Shown here one piece after another: positions 1 to 8,519 of a DNA stretch of 39,653 nucleotides; the stretch's first letter is position 1; every line of letters starts with the position of its first letter. This stretch comes from Streptococcus sp. LQJ-218 (GTDB lineage: Bacteria; Bacillota; Bacilli; Lactobacillales; Streptococcaceae), in NCBI RefSeq assembly GCF_003428885.1, contig NZ_QQRU01000001.1, positions 171,926-211,578 of the forward strand, given 5' to 3'. Under the pieces are notes generated by a model that was given only the letters and a program-made list of their open reading frames with translations, made no database searches and was not told the DNA's origin. The translations under genes were made by a program, and so were the position numbers.

Positions 1-215
1 CTGGTTGAACTTCAGGTTCTCCTTTTTCAGTTACAACAGCTTCGGGTAAAGCTGGTTGAACTTCAGGTTCTCCTTTTTCAGTCACAACAGCTTCTGATAA
101 TGTCGGTTGAACTTCAGGTTCCCCTTTATCAGTCACAACTGCTTCTGGTAAGGCTGGTTGAACTTCAGGTTCCCCTTTTTCAGTCACAACGGCTTCGGGT
201 AATGCTGGTTGAACC
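1..215 (-). repeat. 51-bp tandem repeats in the zmpB-like gene
   Basis: About four in-frame units encode EPEVQPALPEAVVTEKG with small variations (D for E, TLSEA for ALPEA). They continue past the window edge. The same unit fills the repeat region of the neighbouring IgA protease gene. Confidence 0.85.
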
Positions 216-1219
216 TCAGGTTCTACCAGATTACCACCAACCGGTGCTGTATATTCTAGTTTCTCTGCCTTAGGAGCCTCATCTGGGACTGTGCCTACGG
301 GTTCAGTGTACTCTGGTTTGTCTGCTTTAGGCGCTTCGTCAGGAACAGTGCCCACTGGTTTAGTATATTCTGGTTTGTCTGCTTTAGGTGCTTCGTCAGG
401 CACTGTGCCTATCGGTTCAGTATATTCTGGTTTTTCATGAACTTCTGGTTCTACAAGGTTTGTACCTATTGGTTGCGTATACTCAGGTTTCTCAGCCTTA
501 GGTGCTTCGTCAGGCACTGTACCCACAGGTTTAGTGTATTCTGGTTTGTCTGCCTTAGGAGCCTCATCTGGGACTGTGCCTATGGGTTCAGTGTACTCAG
601 GTTTGTCTGCTTTAGGCGCTTCGTCAGGAACTGTGCTCACTGGTTTAGTGTATTCTGGTTTCTCAGCTTTAGGCGCTTCGTCAGGTACTGTGCCTAAAGG
701 AGCTGTGTACTCAAGTTTCTCAGCTTTATGTTGCATTTCTGAGATTGCATCATCATCAAGAGGTAAGTATCCAATATAACGATATCCAGCAATTTGAACT
801 ACTCCTTCATTACTTGGAGCTTTCAAAGGATTGCTTATATCTAGAGCTTGCATACTAGAAAGACTAATCAGTCCGATAGTAGTAACTAAGAACAAACTAC
901 TAACTTTTTTCTTTTTATGAACCAAAAGAACGAAACTACCAACAGCTAATAGACCTAAAGCTGTAAGCACAGAAGTCGATGAACCTGTCGCAGGAAGAGC
1001 TTCCTGCTGATAAATAAGAGCATAAGTTACCTCATTATCAGTAGGAATTCCTGCTTGAATCTTGCTTTGTTCTTCCTTTGTAAGAGCGCTTTTTTCAACA
1101 TAATGATAGGTAGAAGCATGAATAATTGACGGTGCAACCAAGATACTTCCGAGTAAAACTGAACCAACAATACCACAGATTTTTCGGATTGAAAACCGTT
1201 CTTTTTTAAATAATGACAA
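1..1219 (-). CDS. ZmpB-like M26 zinc metalloprotease, N-terminal part (cut by window edge)
   Basis: This is the 5' end of a large surface protease gene that runs off the left edge; the catalytic domain is not visible. The start is taken as TTG at 1219, with AAGGTG seven bases upstream; translation begins LSLFKKERFSIRKI. The order seen is a YSIRK-like signal peptide (residues 1-35), an N-terminal sortase-like motif LPATG near residue 75, two hydrophobic segments, then a Tyr/Gly-rich IAGYRYIGYL motif. After that come eight 19-residue repeats of the EYTxPxGTVPDEAPKAxKP type (about 240-710). Next are at least four 17-residue EPEVQPALPEAVVTxKG repeats (1-215). An LPxTG motif near the N-terminus followed by membrane segments is characteristic of pneumococcal ZmpA/ZmpB/ZmpC proteases. 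The leader resembles ZmpB more than IgA protease. It lies 41 bp downstream of the IgA protease gene and may be co-transcribed. Whether the gene is intact cannot be judged. Confidence 0.8.
   Translation of the reverse strand, partial: MSLFKKERFSIRKICGIVGSVLLGSILVAPSIIHASTYHYVEKSALTKEEQSKIQAGIPTDNEVTYALIYQQEALPATGSSTSVLTALGLLAVGSFVLLVHKKKKVSSLFLVTTIGLISLSSMQALDISNPLKAPSNEGVVQIAGYRYIGYLPLDDDAISEMQHKAEKLEYTAPLGTVPDEAPKAEKPEYTKPVSTVPDEAPKADKPEYTEPIGTVPDEAPKADKPEYTKPVGTVPDEAPKAEKPEYTQPIGTNLVEPEVHEKPEYTEPIGTVPDEAPKADKPEYTKPVGTVPDEAPKADKPEYTEPVGTVPDEAPKAEKLEYTAPVGGNLVEPEVQPALPEAVVTEKGEPEVQPALPEAVVTDKGEPEVQPTLSEAVVTEKGEPEVQPALPEAVVTEKGEPEVQP
240..712 (-). repeat. 57-bp tandem repeats (19-residue EYTxPxGTVPDEAPKA units)
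   Basis: Eight in-frame units encode EYT(K/E/A/Q)P(V/I/L)GTVPDEAPKA(D/E)K(P/L). One unit, near 430-480, is altered to QPIGTNLVEPEVHEKP, which is close to the junction sequence leading into the 17-residue repeats. The unit is proline- and glutamate-rich and probably forms an extended stalk on the cell surface. Confidence 0.85.
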
Positions 1220-1260
1220 TCGTAATCACCTTCTTTAATTTTATTTCCTAATAGTAAACA

Positions 1261-4200
1261 CTATTTTTTATTCTTAAAAATTGAACTTCTAAAATCATCA
1301 GTTTGATTTAGATAGGCCTTAAACACTGCTCTCTTTAACTTATGAACTGCACTATCATATTCTGGATTATAATTGTCCCAAGAATAACGATTCTCATCTG
1401 CATCCTTACGGACAGCTTCGTCCATTAATCGCTGCAGTTCTTCTACACTATGAATCGTCTTTCTTGCAAAACTTGCCCAAGATTTAGTTGGATCGTTGAA
1501 GGTAACCTGCTTCAAGTTCCCAAACTGCTTCACACGTTCTTGATACATAGCTGTCTTGAAATCTGCCCAAGTTTTATATTGACCGTTAAATACTTTTTGA
1601 AGGACAAGTTCATCTGTAACTAAACCTACTTCTTTACCATAAGAATTAATCTTACTTCCCGCCGCTTTTGCATCTTTTTCATATTGATTTGAGATATATG
1701 GTACCATTCCATCCTTAAAGCCTTTGGCAGCCAAAAGTTCATAAGCTATCCTACGTCCCATCAAATCACCCGGAGTTCCCTTGCTGCTCAGAGCCGAATA
1801 GATTGGGGCAAAGAGTTTAATCGTATAGTAACCGTTTCTTTCATATTCCCCAGGCTTGTATTCACGAGCTGACAAGATATTATTTTTAATTAAACTATCA
1901 AAGGTAGTCAATTTTTTGGCATCTTCTTCTGTCAGATTTTGTACAACGTTAGTAGCGTAAACATCATTTCCATCTGCAGGATCTTTTACGTATTTATTCT
2001 CGATTTTTCTCAGGGCTGTCATTTTCTGATAAGCATCTAACTGTTTCACGATAGATTGCCCTTCAAGATATTCCAACATGTAAACAACATCAAACATATT
2101 GTGGACGTAGTTCTGAAGATCTGCTGCGTCATTAAATCTTGTAGTTGGATCAAGTACTTGCAATCGCTGACCTTCTGTACTATCTGATGTTTTATGTTTC
2201 AAGATAGAGTTGATGGTAATGGTTGCATCACTTGGTTGGTCAGGGGCTTGCAATAAGCCTTTTGCGAAGAACTCCGGTCCTAAGCCACTTCTTCGACCAT
2301 AGCCACCAAGGTAAATATCCTGATCTGAATCATGTATCATCTCATGAGTATAAGTAATGGCTCCATCCTTATCTAACATACGATAGGACATATAGTAAAC
2401 ACCATCTCCAGTTGCATAAGCACCATGATGATTGTGAACTACTTTATTCCCCACTGGACCAAAGAAATTCTTCATCGCCGGATTGGTACTATCAAACTTA
2501 GCCTCAACTGTAGCTTTTCCAGAGGTTCTATCATCTCCAAACTTATAGGCATCATAAAGTAGAATCGTACGATAGAGCTTTTCACGTCCTTCTTTATCTA
2601 AAATACGATACCAATAATCGTAGTGATCTCGCTGACGCTTGGCTGTTTCACGCGCATTATCTTCAACAAACTTATTGAGTTCCTCTCCAGCCTTGTAGTC
2701 ACTATTGCGGTAACGATCATAAGCTCCAAATCCTAGACTAGACATGGTCGAGATGACAAAGACTGATTTCTCCGGCAAGGTTAGGAGCGGCAAGACCATA
2801 TTGCGGTATTTCCATGTGGCACTAGTGATACGGTCATAGACACCAATAGAATACTTGGTACCAGCCTGTCCTTGCTTTGTTTTAACCTCTTCGATATTAG
2901 ATTTTTCTTCGACGATGTAAGCCTTGGTCTGTGATTTAAACCAGTCATTATTGCTTGTATTTGGTAGAAAGACTTTGCGGTAAGTTTCAAGCGTGCTAAA
3001 CAAATCTGTCGTTCCATGATGGCTGGCAAGACTGATAGCATAAGTATCAACATTGTTTTTAGCAAGAAGATTGTTAAAGCCAGATTTACCTAACTCAATC
3101 AGAGTATCTAGTGGTGAAGTATTTCCTTTACCAAAGAAGTCCGGATGATACATAACTAGGTCTTTGACATTCACCTGACCATAGCTAAAGTTATACCAAC
3201 GTTCTAAATAAGTTAAACCGAGTAGCAAGGCTTCCTTATTGTTCTTGATTTTATCTACAAGATAGCCTCTGGTGACTGAGTTGTCACCAGCAAGTCCAGC
3301 ATCTGCTGACAAGAGTTTTTTCAAACTGTTTGCCAAATCTTGTTTTGTTTTGGCGAACTGGTCTTCCAGATAGAGCTCAGTTTGCTTGACATCTGGAGAA
3401 ATTCCGAGTGTCTTTCTGATAGTATCCGACTTATAGTCAACCTTTTGTAAGTCAGGTAAGACTTGCTTAATGATAGAGTCTTGGTCATACAAGAATTGAT
3501 TTGGAGTGTAGAGGAGTCCTGTATCCCCTAAACTATATTCTGCTAGCTTGGCAAAATCAGTCTGGTACTTGAGATCAAGCTTCTCAGATGAATGGTCCTG
3601 ATAGTGAAGTAAGAGTTTATTTGCAGTCTGTTTGTTAGAAACAATATCTGTGATTACTTGGTCATCCTTCATCATAACTGCGGACAAGAGTTCTTTTTGA
3701 TATAAAAGACTGTTCTCGTTAACTAGGTTTCCGTATTTGAAGATGGTTGCCTTGTTGTAGAAAGGTAGCAATTTTTCAATATTTTTATAAGCCAAGGCGC
3801 GCTGAGCTTGATAATGCTTCACCTTAGAAAAATCACTTTCTTTACTACCACTTGTTGAAAGGGGCTCCACTGTTGGAGGAGTGAGAGGATTGATTTCTAC
3901 TTTTTTATTCGTCACTTCAGAAGCCTCTAGCATTGTTCCTCTTTCTTCAAAGGATTCTTTGCTGATGACTTCATCCCTAACCAAGGTGACATTGTATACT
4001 CTGTTCGCCTTGCTGCTGAATGTATCCTTCACCTTCATTCCATTGTAGTGGTAACCGGTAATAGCATTCCCGTTGGTTACATTGACATCACTTAGTACAT
4101 TGGTCAATCTTCCTGCATGCTGTTCCTCATTCGTCTTTCGATCCCACAAATATCCAGCCACACCCGCAACTCTACCAAAGTGCTTGACATTGTTGATATC

Positions 4201-7080
4201 ACCTTCAGCATAGCTATCCTGTATATGCGCATCTTGGTCTACTAGACCTGCTAGCCCACCAACAGTCTGATCTGAACTATTGGTGTTGGATGAAATGGCT
4301 ACTGTCGCTTTTGACTTAGTCAGTGAAGCTCTGCCTCCTGTCAAATGACCGACCAGACCACCGATATTGTAGGCAGCAGTTGTTTCATAGGTATTGATAA
4401 TTCTTCCCTTGAAACTACTCTCTGTGATGCTTGATTGGTCTGCCTTAGCCAACAAACCACCGATACCACGTTCTCCAGCCAGAACACCATCGACATGAAC
4501 TTGTTTAATCTTTGTGCCATTTGTAGCTTCATTTGCCAGTGAAGCAATATCATTTTTCCCTGAAATAGTAACATTTTTTAGACTCAGTTTTTCTACTGTA
4601 GCACCACTCAAGTTTTCAAACAGAGGTTTTTTCAAGTTATAAATAGCATACTTCTTACCATCTTTTTCTCCAATCAACTGACCAGTAAAGGTTCCCTTGA
4701 TATAGGATTTATCATCAGGACTAAGCTCAACTTCGTTAGCATTCAGGCTAGCTGCTAAATGATAGGTTCCAGAGAGATTTTGGTTTATAGCTTTGACCAG
4801 ATTACTAAAGGAAGTAAAGTTTGTCTTTTCCTCTGTAGCCTTCTTATCGAGGTAGAAGGTGAAATGGTCGACATATTTATTGTTCTGCTCTTGCTGGAGT
4901 TTCTCAGCTTTGGCTGTGATTTTATAAACTGACTGCCCATTTCTTTCCTCTTCAGTTATTGAGGCGACTGGTAGATAGACATCTTTAAATGCCGAAGATT
5001 TTACCTTGACAAAGTAATTATCTGTATTCTTTGGAATTCCATCCAATGAGATATGTTGTTTATAAGTCCCATTCGTCTGGCTGTACAACTCAATATCCGA
5101 AACATTTCTTAATTCGAGTGTTTTTTCTGGATCCTGCTCTTTCGTTTTTTCAGTCGGAATATCTGGCTTTACTTGATCAATATCACCAGTGTATTCTGGA
5201 AGTGGGGCTACCTGTTCAGGCTCACCCTTATCAGTCACGACTGCTTCTGGTAACGCTGGATGAACTTCAGGTTCGCCTTTGGCGCTAACTACCGCTTCTG
5301 GCAATTCAGGTTGGATTGCAGGTTCCCCTTTATCGGTCACAACAGCTTCGGGTGATTCAGGTTGGACTGCAGGTTCGCCTTTGTCGGTTACAACAGCTTC
5401 TGGTAACGCTGGCTGAACTTCAGGCTCCCCTTTGTCGGTTACAACGGCTTCGGGTGATTCAGGTTGGACTGCAGGTTCCCCTTTGTGAGTTATAACTGCT
5501 TCTGGTAACTCTGGCTGAATCTCAGGCTCACCCTTATCAGTCACGACTGCTTCTGGTAACGCAGGTTGAACTTCAGGCTCCCCTTTGTCGGTTACAACGG
5601 CTTCGGGTGATTCAGGTTGGACTGCAGGTTCACCTTTGTGAGTTATAACTGCTTCTGGTAACTCTGGCTGGATCGCAGGCTCACCTCTGTCAGTTACTAC
5701 AGCCTCTGGCAACTCTGGTTGGATTGCTGGTTCACCTTTATCGGTTACAACAGCTTCTGGAAATTCAGGTTGAACTTCCGGTTCACCTTTGGCGCTTACA
5801 ACTGTTTCGGATAATGCAGGTTGGCCTTCAGGTTCGCCTTTATCGGTTACTACAGCTTCTGGCAACTCTGGTTGGATTGCAGGTTCACCTTTGTCGGTTA
5901 CAACAGCTTCTGGTAACGCTGGCTGAACTTCAGGCTCCCCTTTGTCGGTTACAACGGCTTCGGGTGATTCAGGTTGGACTGCAGGTTCACCTTTGTGAGT
6001 TATAACTGCTTCTGGTAACTCTGGCTGAATCTCAGGCTCACCCTTATCAGTCACGACTGCTTCTGGTAACGCAGGTTGAACTTCAGGCTCACCTTTGTCG
6101 GTTACAACGGCTTCGGGTGATTCAGGTTGGACTGCAGGTTCACCTTTGTGAGTTATAACTGCTTCTGGTAACGCTGGTTGGACTTCCGGTTCCCCTTTGT
6201 CAGTTACGACTGCCTCTGGTAACTCTGGTTGAACTGCGGGTTTGCCTTTTGCGCTTACAACGGCAGAATTTGAAGATTGTTTCTCTTCTTTTCTTGGATT
6301 GGTTAATTCTGTAGAGAGAGGTTTTTCAACTACTTGAACTTCTGTCGGCTTAGTTGAAGAAACAGATGTTTGTTCCTGCATAGCTTGTACTGTTGATGGA
6401 TTCTCGACAAAATTCGGTGTAACATTATAATCTACCTTTTGTTGTTTTGTAGGAGTGGCTACTGATTTCTCTTGATTGCTTACTTTAGACTCAGAAGTTA
6501 TGTTTCCCTCTTTGATATATCCAATATATGTGTAACCTGAAATATCTTTAGGAAGAGGTAGTTTTTCTCCTGAGATTAATTCATAGTCAGTATTGTAATC
6601 TATCAAGAGATTATTTTCTAAAGCATGAGCTGAAACTAAGACACCATTTCCTATTCCTGCAACCAATACTAAATGTAATACTGTTTTATTCTTAACTTTT
6701 TTCTTAGAAACGGTAAAAATTAAAATCCCCAGAGCCGCTAAGCTAGCACCAGCAACTAGGGTTTGCATATCATTCTTACTTCCAGTATTTGGTAAGTCTC
6801 CCAGTTGATTTTGGGAATTTAATTTATAAACAAGATAATAAGTCTCATCATCTTTCTCCATGTATGTCGGAATGTCATAGACAAGCTGCTTCTTTTCTTC
6901 TGATGATAGCTCTGACTCTGTCACATATTTATAGTGAACACCTTTAGTCTCTTGAGCCTCTACAGATGAACTAGCTAATACAGACATAAAAAATAAACTT
7001 GAAATCGTTGCAGATACAAGTCCTACTGATAATTTTCTAAATGAAAAACGCTGCTGTTTTTCACCAAAATACTTTTCCAT
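1261..7080 (-). CDS. iga: IgA1-specific zinc metalloprotease (M26 family)
   Basis: Secreted, surface-attached metalloprotease that in this family cleaves the hinge of human IgA1. The 1939-residue protein starts at ATG 7080 behind AAGGAGG; the open frame extends 12 codons further upstream but lacks a ribosome site. The order is a YSIRK-type signal peptide (FSFRKLSVG, residues 12-20), an N-terminal LPNTG at 96-100, two hydrophobic segments (about 107-124 and 132-149), a GYTYIGYI motif, about 20 repeats of 17 residues, a Gly-rich M26 N-domain with GGLxG motifs, and the catalytic M26 C-domain. The zinc site is H1579-E1580-M-I-H1583 with E1603 twenty residues later. I recall HEMTH in pneumococcal IgA protease; the Thr-to-Ile change is not at a ligand. 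Compared with the TIGR4 protein as I remember it, the G5 domain and the long low-complexity insert are missing, with only the short repeats in their place. The rest matches closely. A second protease gene follows 41 bp downstream. Confidence 0.93.
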   Translation of the reverse strand: MEKYFGEKQQRFSFRKLSVGLVSATISSLFFMSVLASSSVEAQETKGVHYKYVTESELSSEEKKQLVYDIPTYMEKDDETYYLVYKLNSQNQLGDLPNTGSKNDMQTLVAGASLAALGILIFTVSKKKVKNKTVLHLVLVAGIGNGVLVSAHALENNLLIDYNTDYELISGEKLPLPKDISGYTYIGYIKEGNITSESKVSNQEKSVATPTKQQKVDYNVTPNFVENPSTVQAMQEQTSVSSTKPTEVQVVEKPLSTELTNPRKEEKQSSNSAVVSAKGKPAVQPELPEAVVTDKGEPEVQPALPEAVITHKGEPAVQPESPEAVVTDKGEPEVQPALPEAVVTDKGEPEIQPELPEAVITHKGEPAVQPESPEAVVTDKGEPEVQPALPEAVVTDKGEPAIQPELPEAVVTDKGEPEGQPALSETVVSAKGEPEVQPEFPEAVVTDKGEPAIQPELPEAVVTDRGEPAIQPELPEAVITHKGEPAVQPESPEAVVTDKGEPEVQPALPEAVVTDKGEPEIQPELPEAVITHKGEPAVQPESPEAVVTDKGEPEVQPALPEAVVTDKGEPAVQPESPEAVVTDKGEPAIQPELPEAVVSAKGEPEVHPALPEAVVTDKGEPEQVAPLPEYTGDIDQVKPDIPTEKTKEQDPEKTLELRNVSDIELYSQTNGTYKQHISLDGIPKNTDNYFVKVKSSAFKDVYLPVASITEEERNGQSVYKITAKAEKLQQEQNNKYVDHFTFYLDKKATEEKTNFTSFSNLVKAINQNLSGTYHLAASLNANEVELSPDDKSYIKGTFTGQLIGEKDGKKYAIYNLKKPLFENLSGATVEKLSLKNVTISGKNDIASLANEATNGTKIKQVHVDGVLAGERGIGGLLAKADQSSITESSFKGRIINTYETTAAYNIGGLVGHLTGGRASLTKSKATVAISSNTNSSDQTVGGLAGLVDQDAHIQDSYAEGDINNVKHFGRVAGVAGYLWDRKTNEEQHAGRLTNVLSDVNVTNGNAITGYHYNGMKVKDTFSSKANRVYNVTLVRDEVISKESFEERGTMLEASEVTNKKVEINPLTPPTVEPLSTSGSKESDFSKVKHYQAQRALAYKNIEKLLPFYNKATIFKYGNLVNENSLLYQKELLSAVMMKDDQVITDIVSNKQTANKLLLHYQDHSSEKLDLKYQTDFAKLAEYSLGDTGLLYTPNQFLYDQDSIIKQVLPDLQKVDYKSDTIRKTLGISPDVKQTELYLEDQFAKTKQDLANSLKKLLSADAGLAGDNSVTRGYLVDKIKNNKEALLLGLTYLERWYNFSYGQVNVKDLVMYHPDFFGKGNTSPLDTLIELGKSGFNNLLAKNNVDTYAISLASHHGTTDLFSTLETYRKVFLPNTSNNDWFKSQTKAYIVEEKSNIEEVKTKQGQAGTKYSIGVYDRITSATWKYRNMVLPLLTLPEKSVFVISTMSSLGFGAYDRYRNSDYKAGEELNKFVEDNARETAKRQRDHYDYWYRILDKEGREKLYRTILLYDAYKFGDDRTSGKATVEAKFDSTNPAMKNFFGPVGNKVVHNHHGAYATGDGVYYMSYRMLDKDGAITYTHEMIHDSDQDIYLGGYGRRSGLGPEFFAKGLLQAPDQPSDATITINSILKHKTSDSTEGQRLQVLDPTTRFNDAADLQNYVHNMFDVVYMLEYLEGQSIVKQLDAYQKMTALRKIENKYVKDPADGNDVYATNVVQNLTEEDAKKLTTFDSLIKNNILSAREYKPGEYERNGYYTIKLFAPIYSALSSKGTPGDLMGRRIAYELLAAKGFKDGMVPYISNQYEKDAKAAGSKINSYGKEVGLVTDELVLQKVFNGQYKTWADFKTAMYQERVKQFGNLKQVTFNDPTKSWASFARKTIHSVEELQRLMDEAVRKDADENRYSWDNYNPEYDSAVHKLKRAVFKAYLNQTDDFRSSIFKNKK
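5210..6250 (-). repeat. 51-bp tandem repeats in the iga gene (about 20 units)
   Basis: Twenty in-frame 17-residue units of the type KGEPEVQPALPEAVVTD. Variants follow a pattern: EVQPALPEAVVTD, AVQPESPEAVVTD, EIQPELPEAVITH, AIQPELPEAVVTD and a few SA-ending units. Units 3-7 and 13-17 encode the same protein sequence. The DNA from about 5402 and from 5912 is nearly identical over roughly 190 bases at an offset of 510 bp (10 units), indicating block duplication. Confidence 0.9.
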
Positions 7081-7113
7081 GATTCCTCCTTGAAATAAAA
7101 TTTTAAAAATATG

Positions 7114-7140
7114 CAAGCTAAAATTTATTATATTAGCTTG
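7114..7140 (-). other. Inverted repeat in the iga leader
   Basis: CAAGCTAA and TTAGCTTG arms of 8 bp around an AT-rich loop, ending about 25 bases before the iga ribosome site. The hairpin would lie in the 5' untranslated region if transcription starts from the -10 box at 7169-7174. Its role is unknown. Confidence 0.5.
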
Positions 7141-7168
7141 TTATCTTATAAAAAGGTAAGACACTTTA

Positions 7169-7197
7169 ATTATACTCTTAATTTACCAAAAAGTCTT
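7169..7197 (-). promoter_or_regulatory. Candidate iga promoter
   Basis: A TATAAT -10 box lies at 7169-7174, with a weak -35 (AAGACT) at 7192-7197 and a 17-bp spacer. It would give a leader of about 80 nt before the iga start. Confidence 0.4.
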
Positions 7198-7291
7198 AAA
7201 ATTGCGTTACGTTTTCATACTTTGTTTTATATATAAAATACGAAGGAGCAGGGTTTGCCATTTCCTATTTTCTCTTTTTGGATAAAATGTA

Positions 7292-7318
7292 ACCTACCAT
7301 GGAATTTCCACGGTAGGT
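7292..7318 (-). terminator. Intrinsic terminator of the rexBA operon
   Basis: An 11-bp stem (ACCTACCGTGG pairing with CCATGGTAGGT, one G-U) with a five-base loop begins 5 bp after the stop of the last gene. A modest T-rich tail follows (ACATTTTATCC). Confidence 0.75.
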
Positions 7319-7323
7319 GTTAC

Positions 7324-8502
7324 TCATATCAATAATCGTTCTAAAAATGGTTTGAGGCAGTTGAGGAGAATTCCTTCGATCCAGCTTTCTTGTGCTGAGG
7401 AGAGATGATCTGTCTGGAGACTTTCTTTTAGAAAATCTCGGACTTGTTCTGGTGCGATTTCAAACTCAAAGGCTTTCATTTTATAGAAAAAGTCGAGCAG
7501 ATGATCTGACAGATATTCGGTTGAAAATGGCACTTCTCCACTCTTTCGATATTCTAATAAGAGACGAGCAAAGCGGGCTTTTTCTTCAGGAAGCTCACGA
7601 AAATAGGAATTGAGAAGCCAGGTCTGCTTCTGCTTTCTCTCAATTGGATCCTGACTGGCAATTCGTTGGTCTTTTTCCAACTCTTTTTGGTATTGTTTGG
7701 CCTTGATAGCCCGTTCTGTCCGATTTTTACCAAAAAGTATTTTCTCCCACTTGCGTTCTTCTTGAGTCAGGGTTTCTGTAAAACCAAAGTAATCTTGATA
7801 GGCACGCTCTGCTGGGCCCATAGCTAGAACCAGATTGTCTGCATATTGCTTGGCGATTTTATCCCTCTTCTTGCGCTCTTTCTCTGCCTGGATACGAAGT
7901 TCTTGTTCGTAGTCAATTTTCTCCTTACCTAGCTTGACAAGATAGAGTTGGTCATCTGGTTTTCCAAGTAAAAAGGGTTTGATACATTTTTCAAGTACTT
8001 CCTCCATACGAGCTTTCTTCTTGGGTTCTGCCTTGGTCCAACTGCCTCCTTGAAAGACTTCTAGGAAGAGCTGGTAGTCTCTTTCAGGTGTGAACTGATT
8101 ACCACGATTAGGTTTAAAAACCCCTTTTTCCCAGAGCCATTTGAGAAGACGCTCGTCAAAGTCACTTTTATTGACCTTGATTTTTTCCTTTTTATGGACT
8201 TTTCTGGTCAGATTTTCAACCTTTCTGAGCAGTTTTTCTTCCTCTTCTAGTTGCTGGTCAAGGCTTAATCGATGAAAATGCCGAACACAGTCTCTACCGA
8301 TAGGAAAGAGGCGTTGACCTGTGACGCCGTTAAATAGTTCGTAAGCGTATTTGATGGCATTTCCACAAACACAATTGCTACGGCCGATACCGTTAAAAAT
8401 CAAGGAAACTTCATTCCATTCCTTGGTAGCTTGTTCCCAAGTATCAGCTTTTGAAGCCTTTAAAACCGCATCATGTAGGGATTTTCTAACTGGAAGTGTC
8501 AT
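7324..8502 (-). CDS. Conserved protein of unknown function in the rexAB operon
   Basis: A 392-residue soluble, highly charged protein with no signal peptide or membrane segment. I recall an unnamed homologue at the same position after rexA in S. pneumoniae but know no function. Near the N-terminus it has C44-x-C46-G followed 25 residues later by C72-x2-H75-x-H77. This could be a small metal site and may mark a nucleic-acid-binding module. Residues 85-115 and 195-300 are Lys/Glu-rich and probably helical. The start ATG at 8502 sits behind a strong AAAGGAG. It follows rexA by 17 bp and is followed directly by a terminator, so it is the last gene of the operon. A link to RexAB function is inference from position only. 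Confidence 0.8.
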   Translation of the reverse strand: MTLPVRKSLHDAVLKASKADTWEQATKEWNEVSLIFNGIGRSNCVCGNAIKYAYELFNGVTGQRLFPIGRDCVRHFHRLSLDQQLEEEEKLLRKVENLTRKVHKKEKIKVNKSDFDERLLKWLWEKGVFKPNRGNQFTPERDYQLFLEVFQGGSWTKAEPKKKARMEEVLEKCIKPFLLGKPDDQLYLVKLGKEKIDYEQELRIQAEKERKKRDKIAKQYADNLVLAMGPAERAYQDYFGFTETLTQEERKWEKILFGKNRTERAIKAKQYQKELEKDQRIASQDPIERKQKQTWLLNSYFRELPEEKARFARLLLEYRKSGEVPFSTEYLSDHLLDFFYKMKAFEFEIAPEQVRDFLKESLQTDHLSSAQESWIEGILLNCLKPFLERLLI

Positions 8503-8519
8503 GAGGTCTCCTTTCTAGA

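Noticed and set aside
437..779. Plus-strand ORFs across the repeat region of the zmpB-like gene
   Set aside because: They are antisense shadows of in-frame repeats, rich in Phe, Arg and Cys, and have no ribosome site.
1..1219. CRISPR array, suggested by regular short repeats
   Set aside because: The repeats are contiguous, in frame and coding; there are no spacers and no cas genes.
5724..6005. Plus-strand ORF of 93 codons in the iga repeat region
   Set aside because: Low-complexity antisense reading of the 51-bp repeats.
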